From Siphonodentalium dalli (taxonomy: Eukaryota > Mollusca > Scaphopoda > Gadilida > Siphonodentaliidae), in NCBI GenBank assembly GCA_032622095.1, contig CP136068.1, positions 184,828,796 through 184,892,795 on the forward strand: a stretch of DNA of 64,000 nt, read 5' to 3'. How positions within the stretch are numbered: the first letter of the stretch is position 1; every line of letters starts with the position of its first letter. A program made the translations under genes and the position numbers. This document shows positions 1-10,627 of this stretch, piece after piece. Under the pieces are notes generated by a model, which was not told where the DNA came from, made no database searches, and saw only the letters and a list, made by a program, of their open reading frames with translations.

Positions 1-88
1 CAACAAGCCATATTTCCAACTAAATCCTGAAAAGATACCCATAATTCTGCTGTGGTTGAGGGGTCGATTATTTAGAGCATTACTGTAC
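1..88. mobile_element. Right half of a palindromic TA-flanked MITE (partial, cut by window edge)
   Basis: This matches the right arm of the palindromic MITE seen complete at 13912-14128, ending in GCATTACTGTA. The left arm lies outside the window. The CAGT-type terminus next to TA suggests a Tc1/mariner-type nonautonomous element; that class is inferred from the ends, as no transposase is present. Confidence 0.7.
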
Positions 89-549
89 ATGCATGATTAT
101 TTGGATTCCGAGAGTTCTCATTCTGTTTCAATATGTGACATTTTAAAATAATTCTGTCATTTCACAACCAGTTATATGCGACGTCCTACACACAAACTTA
201 CTGAAGTTGAATAAATTCTATGTTAATTTAAAATCAAGAATAACACACTACTCACTTCATTATAAAAACATGAATGAGAAATTCAGTGGTAAGAGATCAA
301 ATGAAACATTTTAATTAGCATATTTTCTCCACAAGAAGACTTTTTTGGCTTTATATATTAGAGTGTGTTGTTTATGAGTCACATATAAATCAGATGTTAT
401 ATATACGGAGTTATGAGATGACAGCGTTCCTAAGGAGGGTATGATATCTCACATGTGTATTACGGATAACTGCCAGTGGCGTTAATGATCTCATTATATG
501 TGTCTTTATCAGGGCTGTCATGTTTTCTGATGATGTAATAATCCAGTAG
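89..549. other. Intergenic, no feature recognised
   Basis: AT-rich sequence without a convincing open frame, tandem repeat or inverted repeat. Short ORFs overlapping its right end come from the hairpin element that follows. Confidence 0.5.
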
Positions 550-555
550 CCATGG

Positions 556-945
556 TTAACCCTTTACCCAACAGAAGGGCCCTGTGCCAATGCATTCTCT
601 TATATATGCGAGTCGACCATAGGTCGCCTCGCATATATAAGAGAATGCATTGGCTTAATACATTAAAAATTATAAAATTGTTAAAGAATGTAAGAAAAAG
701 TGTTAAAAAAAGATTTTGTTTAGGCCAATGCATTCTCTTATATATGCGAGGCGACCTATGGTCGACTCGCATATATAAGAGAATGCATTGGCACAGGGCA
801 TAACTGTAACCATCACAATGTGGTCAAGGAGCCGGTTCCAATGATATCCATATTTGTATGGTTCTATTGAGACAGACCGAAGATATTTTAGGCTGTTGAA
901 GCTTTATTTGGCCGGTTTTGGCCGGTTTGTTGGGTAAAGGGTTAA
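556..945 (+). mobile_element. Double-hairpin TTAA MITE, copy 1 (piggyBac-like ends)
   Basis: The element is flanked by TTAA (556-559 and 942-945) with inverted ends CCCTTTACCCAACA and TGTTGGGTAAAGGG. Inside are two 69-bp near-perfect hairpins (586-654 and 724-792), each with a 27-bp stem, one mismatch, five more pairs and a 3-nt loop. The second hairpin is the reverse complement of the first. TTAA duplication plus CCC-initial termini are typical of the piggyBac superfamily; nonautonomous status follows from the lack of any ORF. The right half contains a conserved unique segment (793-930) shared with the other copies. Confidence 0.85.
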
Positions 946-1077
946 TAGTTTATGTTTAGCGTCATCCATGATTTGAGAATTAAATGCGAAATATGGTGAT
1001 TATTCATTATTAATTACTGAGGATAGGATTCTGAAGATACTTATATAGTACAAAGTTATTATAATATAACATAACTA

Positions 1078-1312
1078 TTAAAGTGATATGAAACACTCCA
1101 GTATGGTGATCAAATAGAAATGGAGAATAATCTTGCTCAAAGTAGTAATTTTTTCAAATAGTATATCCAAATTGACAACACACACCGTCATTCTTATATA
1201 TGAATTAAATGCAGCGACTCTCGATGGCGAAATTGCGTTCGTTAGTTTATCGCTGATAGATGCGTCCTGAATCGAGTAGTAAATATTTACAATTGAGCGT
1301 AGTTCTGACAAT
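1078..1312. repeat. Dispersed repeat segment, empty-site paralogue of the hAT insertion
   Basis: In reverse complement this matches 37440-37577 joined directly to 40694-40850, i.e. the flanks of the hAT element without the element. The octamer at 1218-1225 (CTCTCGAT, reverse ATCGAGAG) is the single unduplicated counterpart of the hAT target duplication. It carries a short open frame on the minus strand that is not recognisable as a gene. Confidence 0.7.
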
Positions 1313-1826
1313 GTTTTCTATGGACTGGTACGGTTGATTTGCATCAAATTTTCGGCGATGTTAGTAGAATGTTACATTCCTTCAGTTGTCATAGCGCCTA
1401 AATACTAACATCAGTTTCACGCACCCGAACAAGTACATAATATGTCTTTAACACCAATATTGTTTACATTCATTTTATGTGAATGAAGCATCTGTCTGGG
1501 GACTAAAGATTAAATGTTCCTATCTGAATTTTCACAAGGGAGACTCATTGTGACAATGGAATTGTGCATTGTGCCAATAATTAATCAAATTCATAATTTT
1601 CTGCCAAAAACGGAAACGTGGCGATTGACACTAAACATTAAATTAACTAACCATGGCGTAATCATACCAAATCACATCTGCTTATTGATTGTCAGTCATT
1701 GATTAATCGTGACAGCTCTACTCTTCTAGACTGTACGTCATCTGTCAAGTTAATCACATCATTTATGTAGTGCCTTCTGGTGTCCAAAATCACCGTTATA
1801 TTCCACAAACTGAGACCATGAATCTA

Positions 1827-2215
1827 TTAACCCTTTACCCAACAGAAGGGCCCTGTGCCAATGCTTTCTCTTATATATGCGAGTCGACCATAGGTCGCCT
1901 CGCATATATAAGAGAATGCATTGGCTTAACACATTAAAAATTATAAAATTGTTAAAGAATGTAAGAAAAAATGGTAAAAAGTGTTAAAAAAAGATTTTTT
2001 TAGGCCAATGCATTCTCTTATATATGCGAGGCGAGCTATGGTCGACTCGCATATATAAGAGAATGCATTGGCACAGGGCATAACTGTAACTATCACAATG
2101 TGGTCAAGGAGCCGGTTCCAATGATATCCATATTTGTATGGTTCTATTGAGACAGACCGAAGATATTTTAGGCTGTTGAAGCTTTATTTGGCCGGTTTGT
2201 TGGGTAAAGGGTTAA
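1827..2215 (+). mobile_element. Double-hairpin TTAA MITE, copy 2
   Basis: Bounded by TTAA at 1827-1830 and 2212-2215 with the same CCCTTTACCC termini and two hairpins near 1857-1925 and 2004-2072. Only a few substitutions separate it from copy 1, suggesting recent spread. It lacks the duplicated GGCCGGTTTT stretch found near the right end of copy 1. Confidence 0.85.
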
Positions 2216-2312
2216 TTAAGAGATTTATCCCACAGGGAGCCTCACACAGATGGAAGCATGCACTGCAGAGTGTCGTCTGCTCCAGTCTATGTGGGGCTCT
2301 ATAAAGGGTTAA
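2216..2312. mobile_element. Small imperfect inverted repeat next to TTAA (~95 bp)
   Basis: The segment has CAGGGAGCCTCACACAG on the left and an imperfect complement on the right (ending GGGCTCTATAAAGGG then TTAA at 2309-2312). A related copy lies at 21523-21604 inside another element. It abuts the right TTAA of the previous element, so the two may share a target site. Function unknown. Confidence 0.45.
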
Positions 2313-2676
2313 TCGTCACTGTGTGTGACCTTGTGATTTTAATTCTGAAATTGTTACAATACTATAACCAATGTTATATAAATGAAATGATACTCGATTA
2401 CAATATAGAAGTTATTATCTATTTCAAATCATGAAGATAATCGAACAAATATTTCTTGAAATGTACCGGTTGCAATTTATTGAGGTGTTCATTGGAACAT
2501 TTTGATATGCTTTAGATATGGTTAGTTTTATCAAATTTGCTAGAAATTAAAACAAATAAATTTACAAATGTTAACTTACATGTACAGATCATTCCTTCCT
2601 TTAAAACTTCATATGTGGCTGTCTGAGTTAGAACATTAGTCACACCTGATGCAAACAAGCATTCAAGCAAACTAAG
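2313..2676. other. Intergenic, no feature recognised
   Basis: AT-rich sequence with no convincing ORF or repeat structure. Confidence 0.4.
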
Positions 2677-2687
2677 GCCATGGTTAA

Positions 2688-3128
2688 TTAAAGGTCCACT
2701 TAATTTTCGAACCCTCAGATTACTTTATATAAAATTTATGCCATATTATATACCATTTGAAAGAGGAAGCTCCAACACATTGTATTATCAACTTATCCGG
2801 TGTAATAAACTGTGGACATGTTGTTATTGTTGAGTTGCCAACGCGTTTTGTCATCAAGAATGAAGTAAAAATCAGGGGGAATAACTCTATATATTAAAGA
2901 TACAGTTCTTCCCCTTCTATTGAAAAAGTTTGAATTCTGTTGCATTCTGGGTGACAGAGGGGGGAAGTCTTCTATTTATCTGTGGGCATCTTCTGAGATA
3001 CAGATGTTTCAAATAGTGGTGAATTATAGCATTTTAATCATATTTTATGGCATAGATTGTTATTAAAACCGTACATCATGTCACTATAAAAAAATAATTG
3101 GCGACTCAAAAATTAAGTGGGCCTTTAA
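2688..3128. mobile_element. TTAA MITE with AGGTCCACTTAATTTT ends
   Basis: TTAA (2688-2691) and TTAA (3125-3128) flank inverted termini AGGTCCACTTAATTTT and AAAATTAAGTGGGCCT. There is no ORF. It is a family distinct from the CCCTTTACCC elements but uses the same TTAA target, and it lies at the same point of the host repeat as the copy 1 insertion. Confidence 0.75.
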
Positions 3129-3330
3129 AGTTTATGTTTAGTATCATCCAGGGTTCTGAGCATCAAATGCGAAATTCAGTGATTATTTATTATAATTATT
3201 AATTATTCACGATAGGTTTCTGAAGTTACTTATGGAAGCACAATGTAATTATAACATAAATAGAACACCAATCATGTTAGTTTTATTTTATGTGAATGAA
3301 GTATCTGTATAGGGACTGAGTAAATGTTCC

Positions 3331-3398
3331 TACAGTAATGCCCTAAGTAACCGACTCCTTAACCACACAATCGGAAATATGGCTTGTTGCCATTCATC
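3331..3398. mobile_element. Truncated palindromic TA MITE
   Basis: Starts TACAGTAATGCCCTAAGTAA and runs through the shared left-arm sequence to the CATTCATCGGAAA motif, then breaks off. Compare 13912-14128. Confidence 0.6.
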
Positions 3399-3621
3399 GG
3401 AAACTCTCATTATTATTTGCTACCAAAATAGGAAATGCCGCGATTGATGCTAAACGTAAAATGAATTAACCATGGCCTATTAAATATGCATAAAATATCA
3501 ACAGCAGCATATATAAGAGAATGCACTGGCACAGGTTCTTTATTGCTGCACCAGCGTAGCTCTCGTCATGAAATTTGCCACAGTTTCATCAGAAAATTTA
3601 CAAATAATAAGAGCTATCTGA

Positions 3622-3761
3622 GTCGATTGTTCATGATACAGGTATTCTAACGATTGTTCATGATACAGGTATTCTAACGATTGTTCATGATACAGGTATT
3701 CTAATGATTGTTCATGATACAGGTATTCTAATGATTGTTCATGATACAGGTATTCTAACGA
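3622..3761. repeat. 27-bp minisatellite, 5 copies
   Basis: Unit contains TTGTTCATGATACAGGTATT and repeats every 27 bp with one C/T variant position. Because 27 is a multiple of three, a minus-strand ORF with a 9-residue repeat stays open. I read this as an artefact of the period, since no start context, splice signal or homologous protein is apparent. Confidence 0.85.
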
Positions 3762-3850
3762 CACTATATTATATAGCCCAATGAATATGTTGGCCTGTTG
3801 TGTATATGAGTGGTTATGTTTCGTATAAATGTTGCCAATCTAATTGCCGT

Positions 3851-3872
3851 GATCTCTCTCTCTCTCTCTCTT
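3851..3872. repeat. (CT)n microsatellite
   Basis: Simple CT repeat of about 20 bases. Confidence 0.9.
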
Positions 3873-3992
3873 GTTCTGTAATGCTCTTATTTTTGTATAA
3901 CATGTGTTTTATTTGCTGGAGTTAGTGTTTTCCTGTTTCCGTGGTAATCTGTTCATAAATATTCATTATGTGACTGAAAGCAGTATATTTCC

Positions 3993-4233
3993 TAAGCTGC
4001 TGAACTATGACCTATAAACCAGACTAGACAAGGTTCCTGCCACAGGGACGTGTAAGCTGCTGAACTATGACCTATAAACCAGACTAGACAAGGTTCCTGC
4101 CACAGGGACGTGTAAGCTGCTGAACTATGACCAATAAACCAGACTAGACAAGGTTCCTGCCACAGGGACGTGTAAGCTGCTGAACTATGACCTATAAACC
4201 ATACTAGACAAGGTTCCTGCCACGGGGACGTGT
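3993..4233. repeat. 60-bp minisatellite, 4 copies
   Basis: Exact 60-bp period; units begin TAAGCTGCTGAACTATGACC and differ by single bases. The minus-strand ORF spanning it is kept open by the period divisible by three and shows no recognisable protein. Confidence 0.9.
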
Positions 4234-4414
4234 AATCCTCGAATATCATAGAACCTGACGAACAACAAATTTAGGCCTGAAAATCATCAGAGTTTTAAAT
4301 TGCCTTGATTTCTGGCCACCATTAATGCATTACTAAAGATCTTTAAAATTGTCAAGAATTTCATAATAGCGGTCTTTAGAAACTTTTAAAGCCACATGGC
4401 AGTTTGCGCTCCAA

Positions 4415-4482
4415 AATACACCTAATAATATTCCCTTTACACCTAATAATATTCACTTTACACCTAATAATATTCACTTTGG
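4415..4482. repeat. 22-bp tandem repeat, 3 copies
   Basis: Three units of ACACCTAATAATATTCNCTT. Confidence 0.8.
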
Positions 4483-5125
4483 ATTTTTCCTGGTATCAAA
4501 ATAGGTCTTTAAATACCTGAACAACCTTTTTACGAGCATTATATGTCCCAGAATGACGCATTGAAGTCATAAAAAATACAGCTTCAAACCCATATATTGG
4601 GGACTTCTGGAATCAGAAAGGTATATTCTGTTATCTGATCATGTACTATACTATTTAAAAACTTAACGCACTACTTTCTATTCATTTTAATCATCAAAAT
4701 TATGTGATACGATAAACGTATCAGAGCGACGACAGTTCTAGTTTTCTTCCCATGGTCTATACATGTATTTGCAATTTTTTCTGCGACAGCTGATTTTAAA
4801 AATTGAACCAGCGCAAACAAAACAATATCAAATTTAATGAAAAATATAAGAAACCATCACGTATTTTCTGCGCTATATCGATGTATTTTTGGAAATCTTC
4901 TGCGTAGGTTTGTTTTGAGATAACTTTTACCAAATTATGTATACATAATTTTGGGTTCGTTTAAAAAAGTTTTCCAAATGACCTTGAATTTGATTAGCAC
5001 TGACGTGTGGGGACCCTGACATAGTCTCGTGTGACTCTCTTTTTTCATTTCGGGTTCATGCCTCGATCTGGCTGCAATCAGTGCCATAATCAAGAAATAA
5101 GACTTATAATGCCTGTTGTACCAAA
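4483..5125. other. Intergenic, no feature recognised
   Basis: AT-rich, with no convincing ORF longer than background and no repeats seen. Confidence 0.4.
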
Positions 5126-5716
5126 TACAGTAATGATCTAAATAATCGACTCCTTAACCCTTTACCCAACAGAACGGCCCTGTGCCAATGCATTCTCTTA
5201 TATATGCGAGTCGACCATAGGTCGCCTCGCATATATAAGAGAATGCATTGGCTTAACACATTAAAAATTATAAAATTGTTAAAGAATGTAAGAAAAAATG
5301 GTAAAAAGTGTTAAAAAAAGATTTTTTTTAGGCCAATGCATTCTCTTATATATGCGAGGCGACCTATGGTCGACTCGCATATATAAGAGAATGCATTGGC
5401 AGAGGGCATAACTGTAACCATCACAATGTGGTCAATGAGCCGGTTCCAATGATATCCATATTTGTATGGTTTTATTGAGACAGACACAAGATAATTTAGG
5501 CTGTTGCAGCTTTATTTTGGCCGGTTTGTTGGGTAAAGGGTTAACCACAGCAGAATTATGGGTAATATTTCAGGATTTAGTCGAAAATATGGCTTGTTGT
5601 CATTCATCGGAAAGCTTTCCGATGAATGGCAACAAGCCATATTTCAGACTAAATCCTGAAAAATTACCCATAATTATGCTGTGGTTAAGGAGTCGATTAT
5701 TTAGGGCATTATTGTA
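5126..5716. mobile_element. Palindromic TA MITE interrupted by a TTAA element
   Basis: Left end TACAGTAATG at 5126 and right end CATTATTGTA at 5716. The two halves (5126-5157 and 5545-5716) join cleanly across the inserted double-hairpin element. The middle is a hairpin centred on GAAAGCTTTC near 5615. Confidence 0.8.
5154..5544 (+). mobile_element. Double-hairpin TTAA MITE, copy 3 (nested)
   Basis: TTAA at 5154-5157 and 5541-5544 with CCCTTTACCC termini and both hairpins (about 5187-5255 and 5332-5400). The host MITE elsewhere reads CCTTAACCACAG uninterrupted (6486-6505, 13938-13955), which shows directly that TTAA was duplicated on insertion. Confidence 0.9.
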
Positions 5717-5939
5717 TATCCCGGTAAATTTGTGCCTTTAAAATAAGATAATAAGTTCAACAAACGAACTATAATTAACAAGAATGGCTGTGTGTATGTA
5801 GTTATTATCGAGTGTTACTTTTTTTCTCATGTAAAGATGATTTTCTTTCTTTGTCAATTGTGTTGATTCATAAATTTCCCTGCACACATGATGTTTGTAA
5901 GGGCTGTTTTCCTTCCTTAAAAGTTAAAACTGCTTGAAA

Positions 5940-6105
5940 TATTTCACCAACTGAGTTTATATATATAGTCCATTGCTCGTATACATCAAGTGGATTTATA
6001 GATAGTCCAGAGCTCATATTCACCAACTGAGTTTATATATATAGTCCATTGCTCGTATACATCACGTGTATTTATAGATAGTCCAGGGCTCATATTCACC
6101 AACTG

Positions 6106-6144
<39 letters not shown>

Positions 6145-6150
6145 CAGAGG
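5940..6150. repeat. ~75-bp tandem repeat with (AT)n tract
   Basis: Two and a half units sharing TTCACCAACTGAGTTTATAT and ATAGATAGTCCAG; the last is expanded by an (AT)n run at 6110-6140. Confidence 0.85.
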
Positions 6151-6468
6151 GCAATGAATAGCCTATATTTTTGACCAAAAAAAATGTCAATAAATGACGT
6201 TGAATTTCATAATAGAGGTCCTGAAAAATTTGACAAATGGCCTTGAATTTTAGGTGTTACCTGTGATAACCACGCTAGTATACTTACAATAGGATTTGTT
6301 TTATATATTACATAAATACACTAATGTTGAAGAAAGGAAGGAAGAAAAAAGCTTGAGATTGTATGCTTTGTTAATTGATTCACATGTTCAAAGATATCTC
6401 ACTCAATTATTCTCATCAATATTGTTATTCTATGGTAATTCTGTGATTACAGCTCCATAACATGAAAA
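6151..6468. other. Intergenic, no feature recognised
   Basis: No convincing ORF or repeat. Confidence 0.4.
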
Positions 6469-6612
6469 TACAGTAATGCCCTAAGTAATCGGCTCCTTAA
6501 CCACAGCAGAATTATGGGTAACTTTTCAGGATTTAGTCTGAAATATGGCTTGTTGCCATTCATCGGAAAGCTCTCCCCGAGAGCTTTCCGATGAATGGCA
6601 ACACGCCATAGC
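6469..6612. mobile_element. Palindromic TA MITE, right arm truncated
   Basis: Starts TACAGTAATGCCCTAAGTAA, passes the hairpin centre near 6577 and stops after GGCAACACGCCAT, losing about 70 bp of right arm relative to 13912-14128. Confidence 0.75.
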
Positions 6613-6682
6613 GACACATCTATAAAATTATTTAATTAATATATACCAGACGATTGCAGATTTCAATCATAGCAAACGCTAA

Positions 6683-6750
6683 GCTCCCCCCACTATTGAC
6701 TGGCTCCTCCCACAAATGACTGGCTCCTCCCACTGTTGATTGGCTGTTCA
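6683..6750. repeat. Short tandem repeat around ACTGGCTCCTCCCAC
   Basis: Three imperfect units of about 22 bp; the flanks are otherwise unique. Confidence 0.6.
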
Positions 6751-6896
6751 CAGATGACTACGATCTTCATCTCTTCAGTTGTGGAGCTGTAATTATTATT
6801 TTCATCTGCTTCATTTGTGTCATTATCATTGATATCGCATTTTAATGTTTACAATTTTTACAATAAAATATTTTTCTATTTTATATCTGTTTTTGT

Positions 6897-6897
<1 letters not shown>

Positions 6898-6933
<36 letters not shown>
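6898..6933. repeat. (CT)n microsatellite
   Basis: About 17 dinucleotide repeats. Confidence 0.9.
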
Positions 6934-6937
<4 letters not shown>

Positions 6938-7109
6938 GCATTGAAATAAATGCATGGTAAAGGGACCAGAGGTCTTCAAAGTCGATTCATGCGACATAAC
7001 ATAAATTTAATAAAACTCAAATAAAAAGTACATGCAAAAATTAATAGATTTTGTTCTTATTTTCATTATTAATATCTCCAATAATGAGATGTTTTGCATT
7101 GTGTTACTG

Positions 7110-7357
7110 TTAACCCTTTACCCAACAAAGCAGCCAAAAACGCCCAAATAAAGCTTCAACAGCCTAAAATATCTTCGGTCTGTCTCAATAGAACCATACA
7201 AATATGGATATCATTGGAACCGGCTCATTGACCACATTGTGATAGTTACAGTTATGCCCTGTGCCAATGCATTCTCTTATATATGCGAGTCGACCATAGG
7301 TCGCCTCGCATATATAAGAGAATGCATTGGCCTAAAAAACACTTTTTACCATTTTTA
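7110..7357 (-). mobile_element. Double-hairpin TTAA MITE, copy 4, truncated, inverted
   Basis: Begins TTAACCCTTTACCCAACA at 7110 in reverse orientation and contains the conserved unique segment and one hairpin (7263-7331). It stops within the spacer; the second hairpin and far end are missing, replaced by an unrelated dispersed repeat starting near 7358. Confidence 0.8.
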
Positions 7358-8060
7358 TGTGTACCCATACCATGTATGGTACACATAATGCTGACATCCG
7401 GATCAACCATCCGTCGTTCGTCCGTCCGTCTGTCCGTCTGTCCGTCTGTCCGTAGACACTTGCTATCCGATTCAATTACTTGAATATTTTTTATCGGATC
7501 GTGTTAAAATTTTATGTGCATGTTTATGATAACACACTCCTCACCTGTATAGTTTTTGGTATCGATCAGTTGATCGGTTTAGAAATTATTAACACTTTGC
7601 ATCCGCACATAGGCATGAGCCATCCGATGCTATAACCAAATTATTTTTTGTCTGATTGTTTTCATATTTGATATGTAGGTTTATGATGACAAACCCCTCA
7701 CCTGTATAGTTTTTGGTATCGATTGGTTGATCAGTTTAGAAAATAATTAACCCTTCACACACATGCTCTCCAGTGTGATAAGTTGAACATATTTCTTCTG
7801 ATCTGCCTCATATTTATTACCTAGGTTTTTCTTAGCATGGTCTTCATCTGTATGGTTTTTGGTATTATTTAATTAACCCTTTTCACTCTTATGTTTACTT
7901 AGAACTCACGCAAGCTGCTATGACTCAAAACATTTTTCATCTGATCAACACCAAATTTGGTACATGTGGTCCTCACCCCAAAATACAGATCAAGTTCAAA
8001 TTTGGGTTTGATCCGATATATTTTAACAGAGTTATGGCCCTTTATAATTCAAGTAACTGA
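7358..8060. repeat. Dispersed degenerate repeat with palindromic start and CCGT-rich tract
   Basis: Starts with an inverted repeat (TATGTGTACC and GGTACACATA, 7358-7389), then a GTCCGTCT-rich stretch (7410-7455), then about three degenerate units of about 150 bp each containing CTGTATAGTTTTTGGTAT or close variants. The end includes CAACACCAAATTTGGTACAT and GAGTTATGGCCCTTT, which I associate from memory with widespread repeats of bivalves. No coding frame. Confidence 0.55.
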
Positions 8061-9180
8061 TAATGTTGTCGCATGTAATACACAGGGAATATTAAGACAA
8101 AGTCACTCCCACAGAGCAGTCAGTTATTAGCTATGGATCAGTACAGTGTATGACATTGTCAGATAGCAGCTGGGTGTTTACAGACTGTGTCTTATCTTAG
8201 AATAAAATTAAATCACCCATTGGGTAGTTCCACCATATGGTGTCATTGAAAATGATTAACCTTCTCTGATTGTATGTACAGGTTGATGGTGATCCACTTT
8301 TATCTTGCATGGATTTTGGGATTAAAATTAACCCATTCCATAGACACATGGAAATGTCTTATTTTGAAATTCCCTCTATTGCATTTTGGGTGCAGGATAA
8401 TAATAATGTTGCTAATTAGCTTTATCACTCTATAAACATTTAAATAAAATACAACATGAAAAGCCATTAGAATATGTCAAAACATAAATTTTAAGCCTAC
8501 CTGCCAACCATATTTTTTTCTGACTTCTAACCCAAAACCACATACTGGTATTTAAATTTGGTCCTATGGGACCTCAGGGGCAAAATTAGGACTAACTGTT
8601 AAGGAGAAAAATTAGTTGTTTGATCCATATACCTGAATGAATATATCCCATCTACTGGGAGAATCCCTCCCCAGCAGCCTTATATTTTTCAGAACTTTAG
8701 TAGCAATTTAATCAAAAATATTAAGATTTCAAACCTCTGTTGACATCCAGAACAAATTTCTCACTTAGCTGGCAGTAATTAATCATTTGATGTTTTATAT
8801 TTTTGAACCTACAGTATTTACACTTTGTTCTTATCAACAACATATCTAACCAAACTAATCAATTCCTGAGCTTCCAATAGATTTGGCAATCATAAGTCTC
8901 AGTTAGCCTGACAATCTGTCCACATGTTATCAGATTTTGACATGTATTAATTAGCTACTCTGTGGCTGATTCTAATTGGTGAAATGAGAGTTATTGGTAT
9001 GTTCACTACCAGCATTGGTGAAATCTTTCATTCTACACTATTTGCCTTGGGAGATGGTGATGTTTTCATTATTCCCAGTGTTTGCCTTGATCTATATGTT
9101 ACAGTGGAATAGCAGTCATATATTAATTTTAATTATTGATGATACTACTTCCTATTACTGGATAAACTCTACACAATATT
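8061..9180. other. Intergenic, no feature recognised
   Basis: AT-rich. A 63-codon ORF at 8994-9185 has no recognisable motif and is not called as a gene. Confidence 0.45.
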
Positions 9181-9183
9181 GTT

Positions 9184-9510
9184 AAATAAGACCTATTCTT
9201 GGAGTGTTACTGTTTCTTGTGTTTTTGTTGACCACTGAGGTCAAGTTTTCTTTGGAAGAGAAAACTGATATTTAAGCAAATGTGGTATGAAAGTTATGCA
9301 GTGAATTTAATAAGGATAACATAATTATGCTTTCAAAACCCTAGATTTAAATAAGACATATATTGGAGTGTTACTGTTTCATGTTTTTGTTGACCACTGA
9401 GGTCAAATATTCCTTGGAAGAGAAAACTGATATTTAAGAAAATGTGAGTATTAATGTTATCCAGTGAATTTAACAAGGATAACATAATTATCCTTTCAAA
9501 TCCCTAGAAT
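9184..9510. repeat. Tandem duplication of ~162 bp
   Basis: Two units share TTGTTGACCACTGAGGTCAA, GAGAAAACTGATATTTAAG and AAGGATAACATAATTAT, diverged by scattered substitutions and small indels. Confidence 0.85.
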
Positions 9511-9702
9511 TAAAAAATCTATATGAAGTACTTTGCCAAAATGTGTTACTAACTTGATTGAAAATGAAACCACCTGTTAATATATATATATATTTCACAA
9601 TTCTGTCTATCCCTATACCACAGGGGTCACAAACATTTAAAATAAAATTTATTATATTATGGATTTTCATGAAAATAACACCAAGTTTGGTGAAAATGGC
9701 TT

Positions 9703-10627
9703 TAACCCTTCGAGTGCCAGGGGCCGATCTAATCGGCCCTAAACCTACACAATAAGTCTGTTAAAAAGAATATAATAAAATATATTAAAATTGTAAAACA
9801 TTGTAAAAAAAAATTGGCCTAAAAAATTTGTTAGGCCAATGCATTCTCTTATATATGCGAGTCGACCACATAAAATATCAAGGTAAAGTCATTTTAAGTA
9901 TAAATATATATGAATCTCAGTGAATTTGTCAAAACAAACATGACAAATATGTTGCGTCAGTCACACTACTAGTGTCGTTCACAGTGATATCCCTGTTGCG
10001 TCAGTCACACTACTAGTGTTGTTCACAGTGATATCCCTGTTGCATCAGTCACACTACTAGTGTCATTCACAGTGATATCCCTGCATTATATTTTGATAAT
10101 GAAACAACAAACATTATTTATTCTCTGCCCAAAGGCTGCAAGCGGAAAGTGAAACAATGATTAGATTTCAATACTGTCATATTGAGAAAGAAAATGCACA
10201 ACAGCTAATAAATAGCCTGACAAACACATGTCATATTTCTGTTGCGTCAGTCTTGGCATTTATTTAGTAATTTCAAGAAAATTTGTTGCATTGTGGATTT
10301 GTATAATAATATATGTAAAATTGTTGCATCAGTCATGCGTGGAATGACCCAGATAAGGATAGATATTCGCTATCGCCGAGGTATGGGTTAAACATCTGCC
10401 GATCGTGATCGGCCTCTCGTTTCTTACATTCGTTAACAATTTTATAATTTTTTCTTACATTTTTAAACATTTTTTATAATATTTTTCTACATTCTTTGAC
10501 AATTTTATCATATTTAATATGTGTTAAGCCAATGCATTCTCTTATATATGCGAGGCGACCTATGGTCGACTCGCCTATATAAGAGAATGCATTGGCACAG
10601 GGCCGTTCTGTTGGGTAAAGGGTTAAG
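9703..10627. mobile_element. Composite TTAA element with hairpin modules and internal tandem repeat
   Basis: The left end TTAACCCTTCGAGTGCC is followed by a palindrome, GGGCCGATCTAATCGGCCC. A half-hairpin of the shared 69-bp module lies at 9835-9868, and a complete hairpin at 10528-10596 with one stem substitution. The right end TGTTGGGTAAAGGGTTAA belongs to the CCCTTTACCC family, so the left and right termini are different. A possible internal end (GGTATGGGTTAA near 10391) and a second GCCGATC/GATCGGC palindrome (10397-10414) suggest two fused or nested elements. Confidence 0.6.
9950..10085. repeat. 44-bp tandem repeat, 3 copies
   Basis: Units start GTTGCGTCAGTCACACTACT and lie inside the composite element; further solo GTTGC(G/A)TCAGTC motifs occur at 10239 and 10322. 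Confidence 0.8.

Larger units (their letters stand above)
550..1659. repeat. Dispersed TIR repeat, copy 1 (GCCATGGTTA ends), host of a TTAA element
   Basis: The left end GCCATGGTTA (near 550) and the right end TAACCATGGC (near 1659) are inverted. The internal stretches 946-1075 and 1440-1659 match 3128-3275 and 3270-3478 of the second copy. This copy is interrupted by the double-hairpin TTAA element at 556-945. It also holds a middle segment (1078-1310) that the second copy lacks but that reappears, inverted, around the hAT insertion at 37.4-40.8 kb. No coding capacity is seen. Confidence 0.6.
2677..3479. repeat. Dispersed TIR repeat, copy 2 (GGCCATGGTTAAT ends)
   Basis: Ends GGCCATGGTTAAT (about 2678) and ATTAACCATGGCC (about 3478) form a terminal inverted repeat. 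Internal sequence matches copy 1 at 550-1659. It is interrupted by a different TTAA element (2688-3128) and by a truncated palindromic MITE (3331-3398). Confidence 0.6.

Noticed and set aside
3540-4249. Short repeat proteins on the minus strand (9- and 20-residue periods)
   Set aside because: The 27-bp and 60-bp minisatellites keep frames open by chance; no signal peptide, domain or transcript signal is visible.
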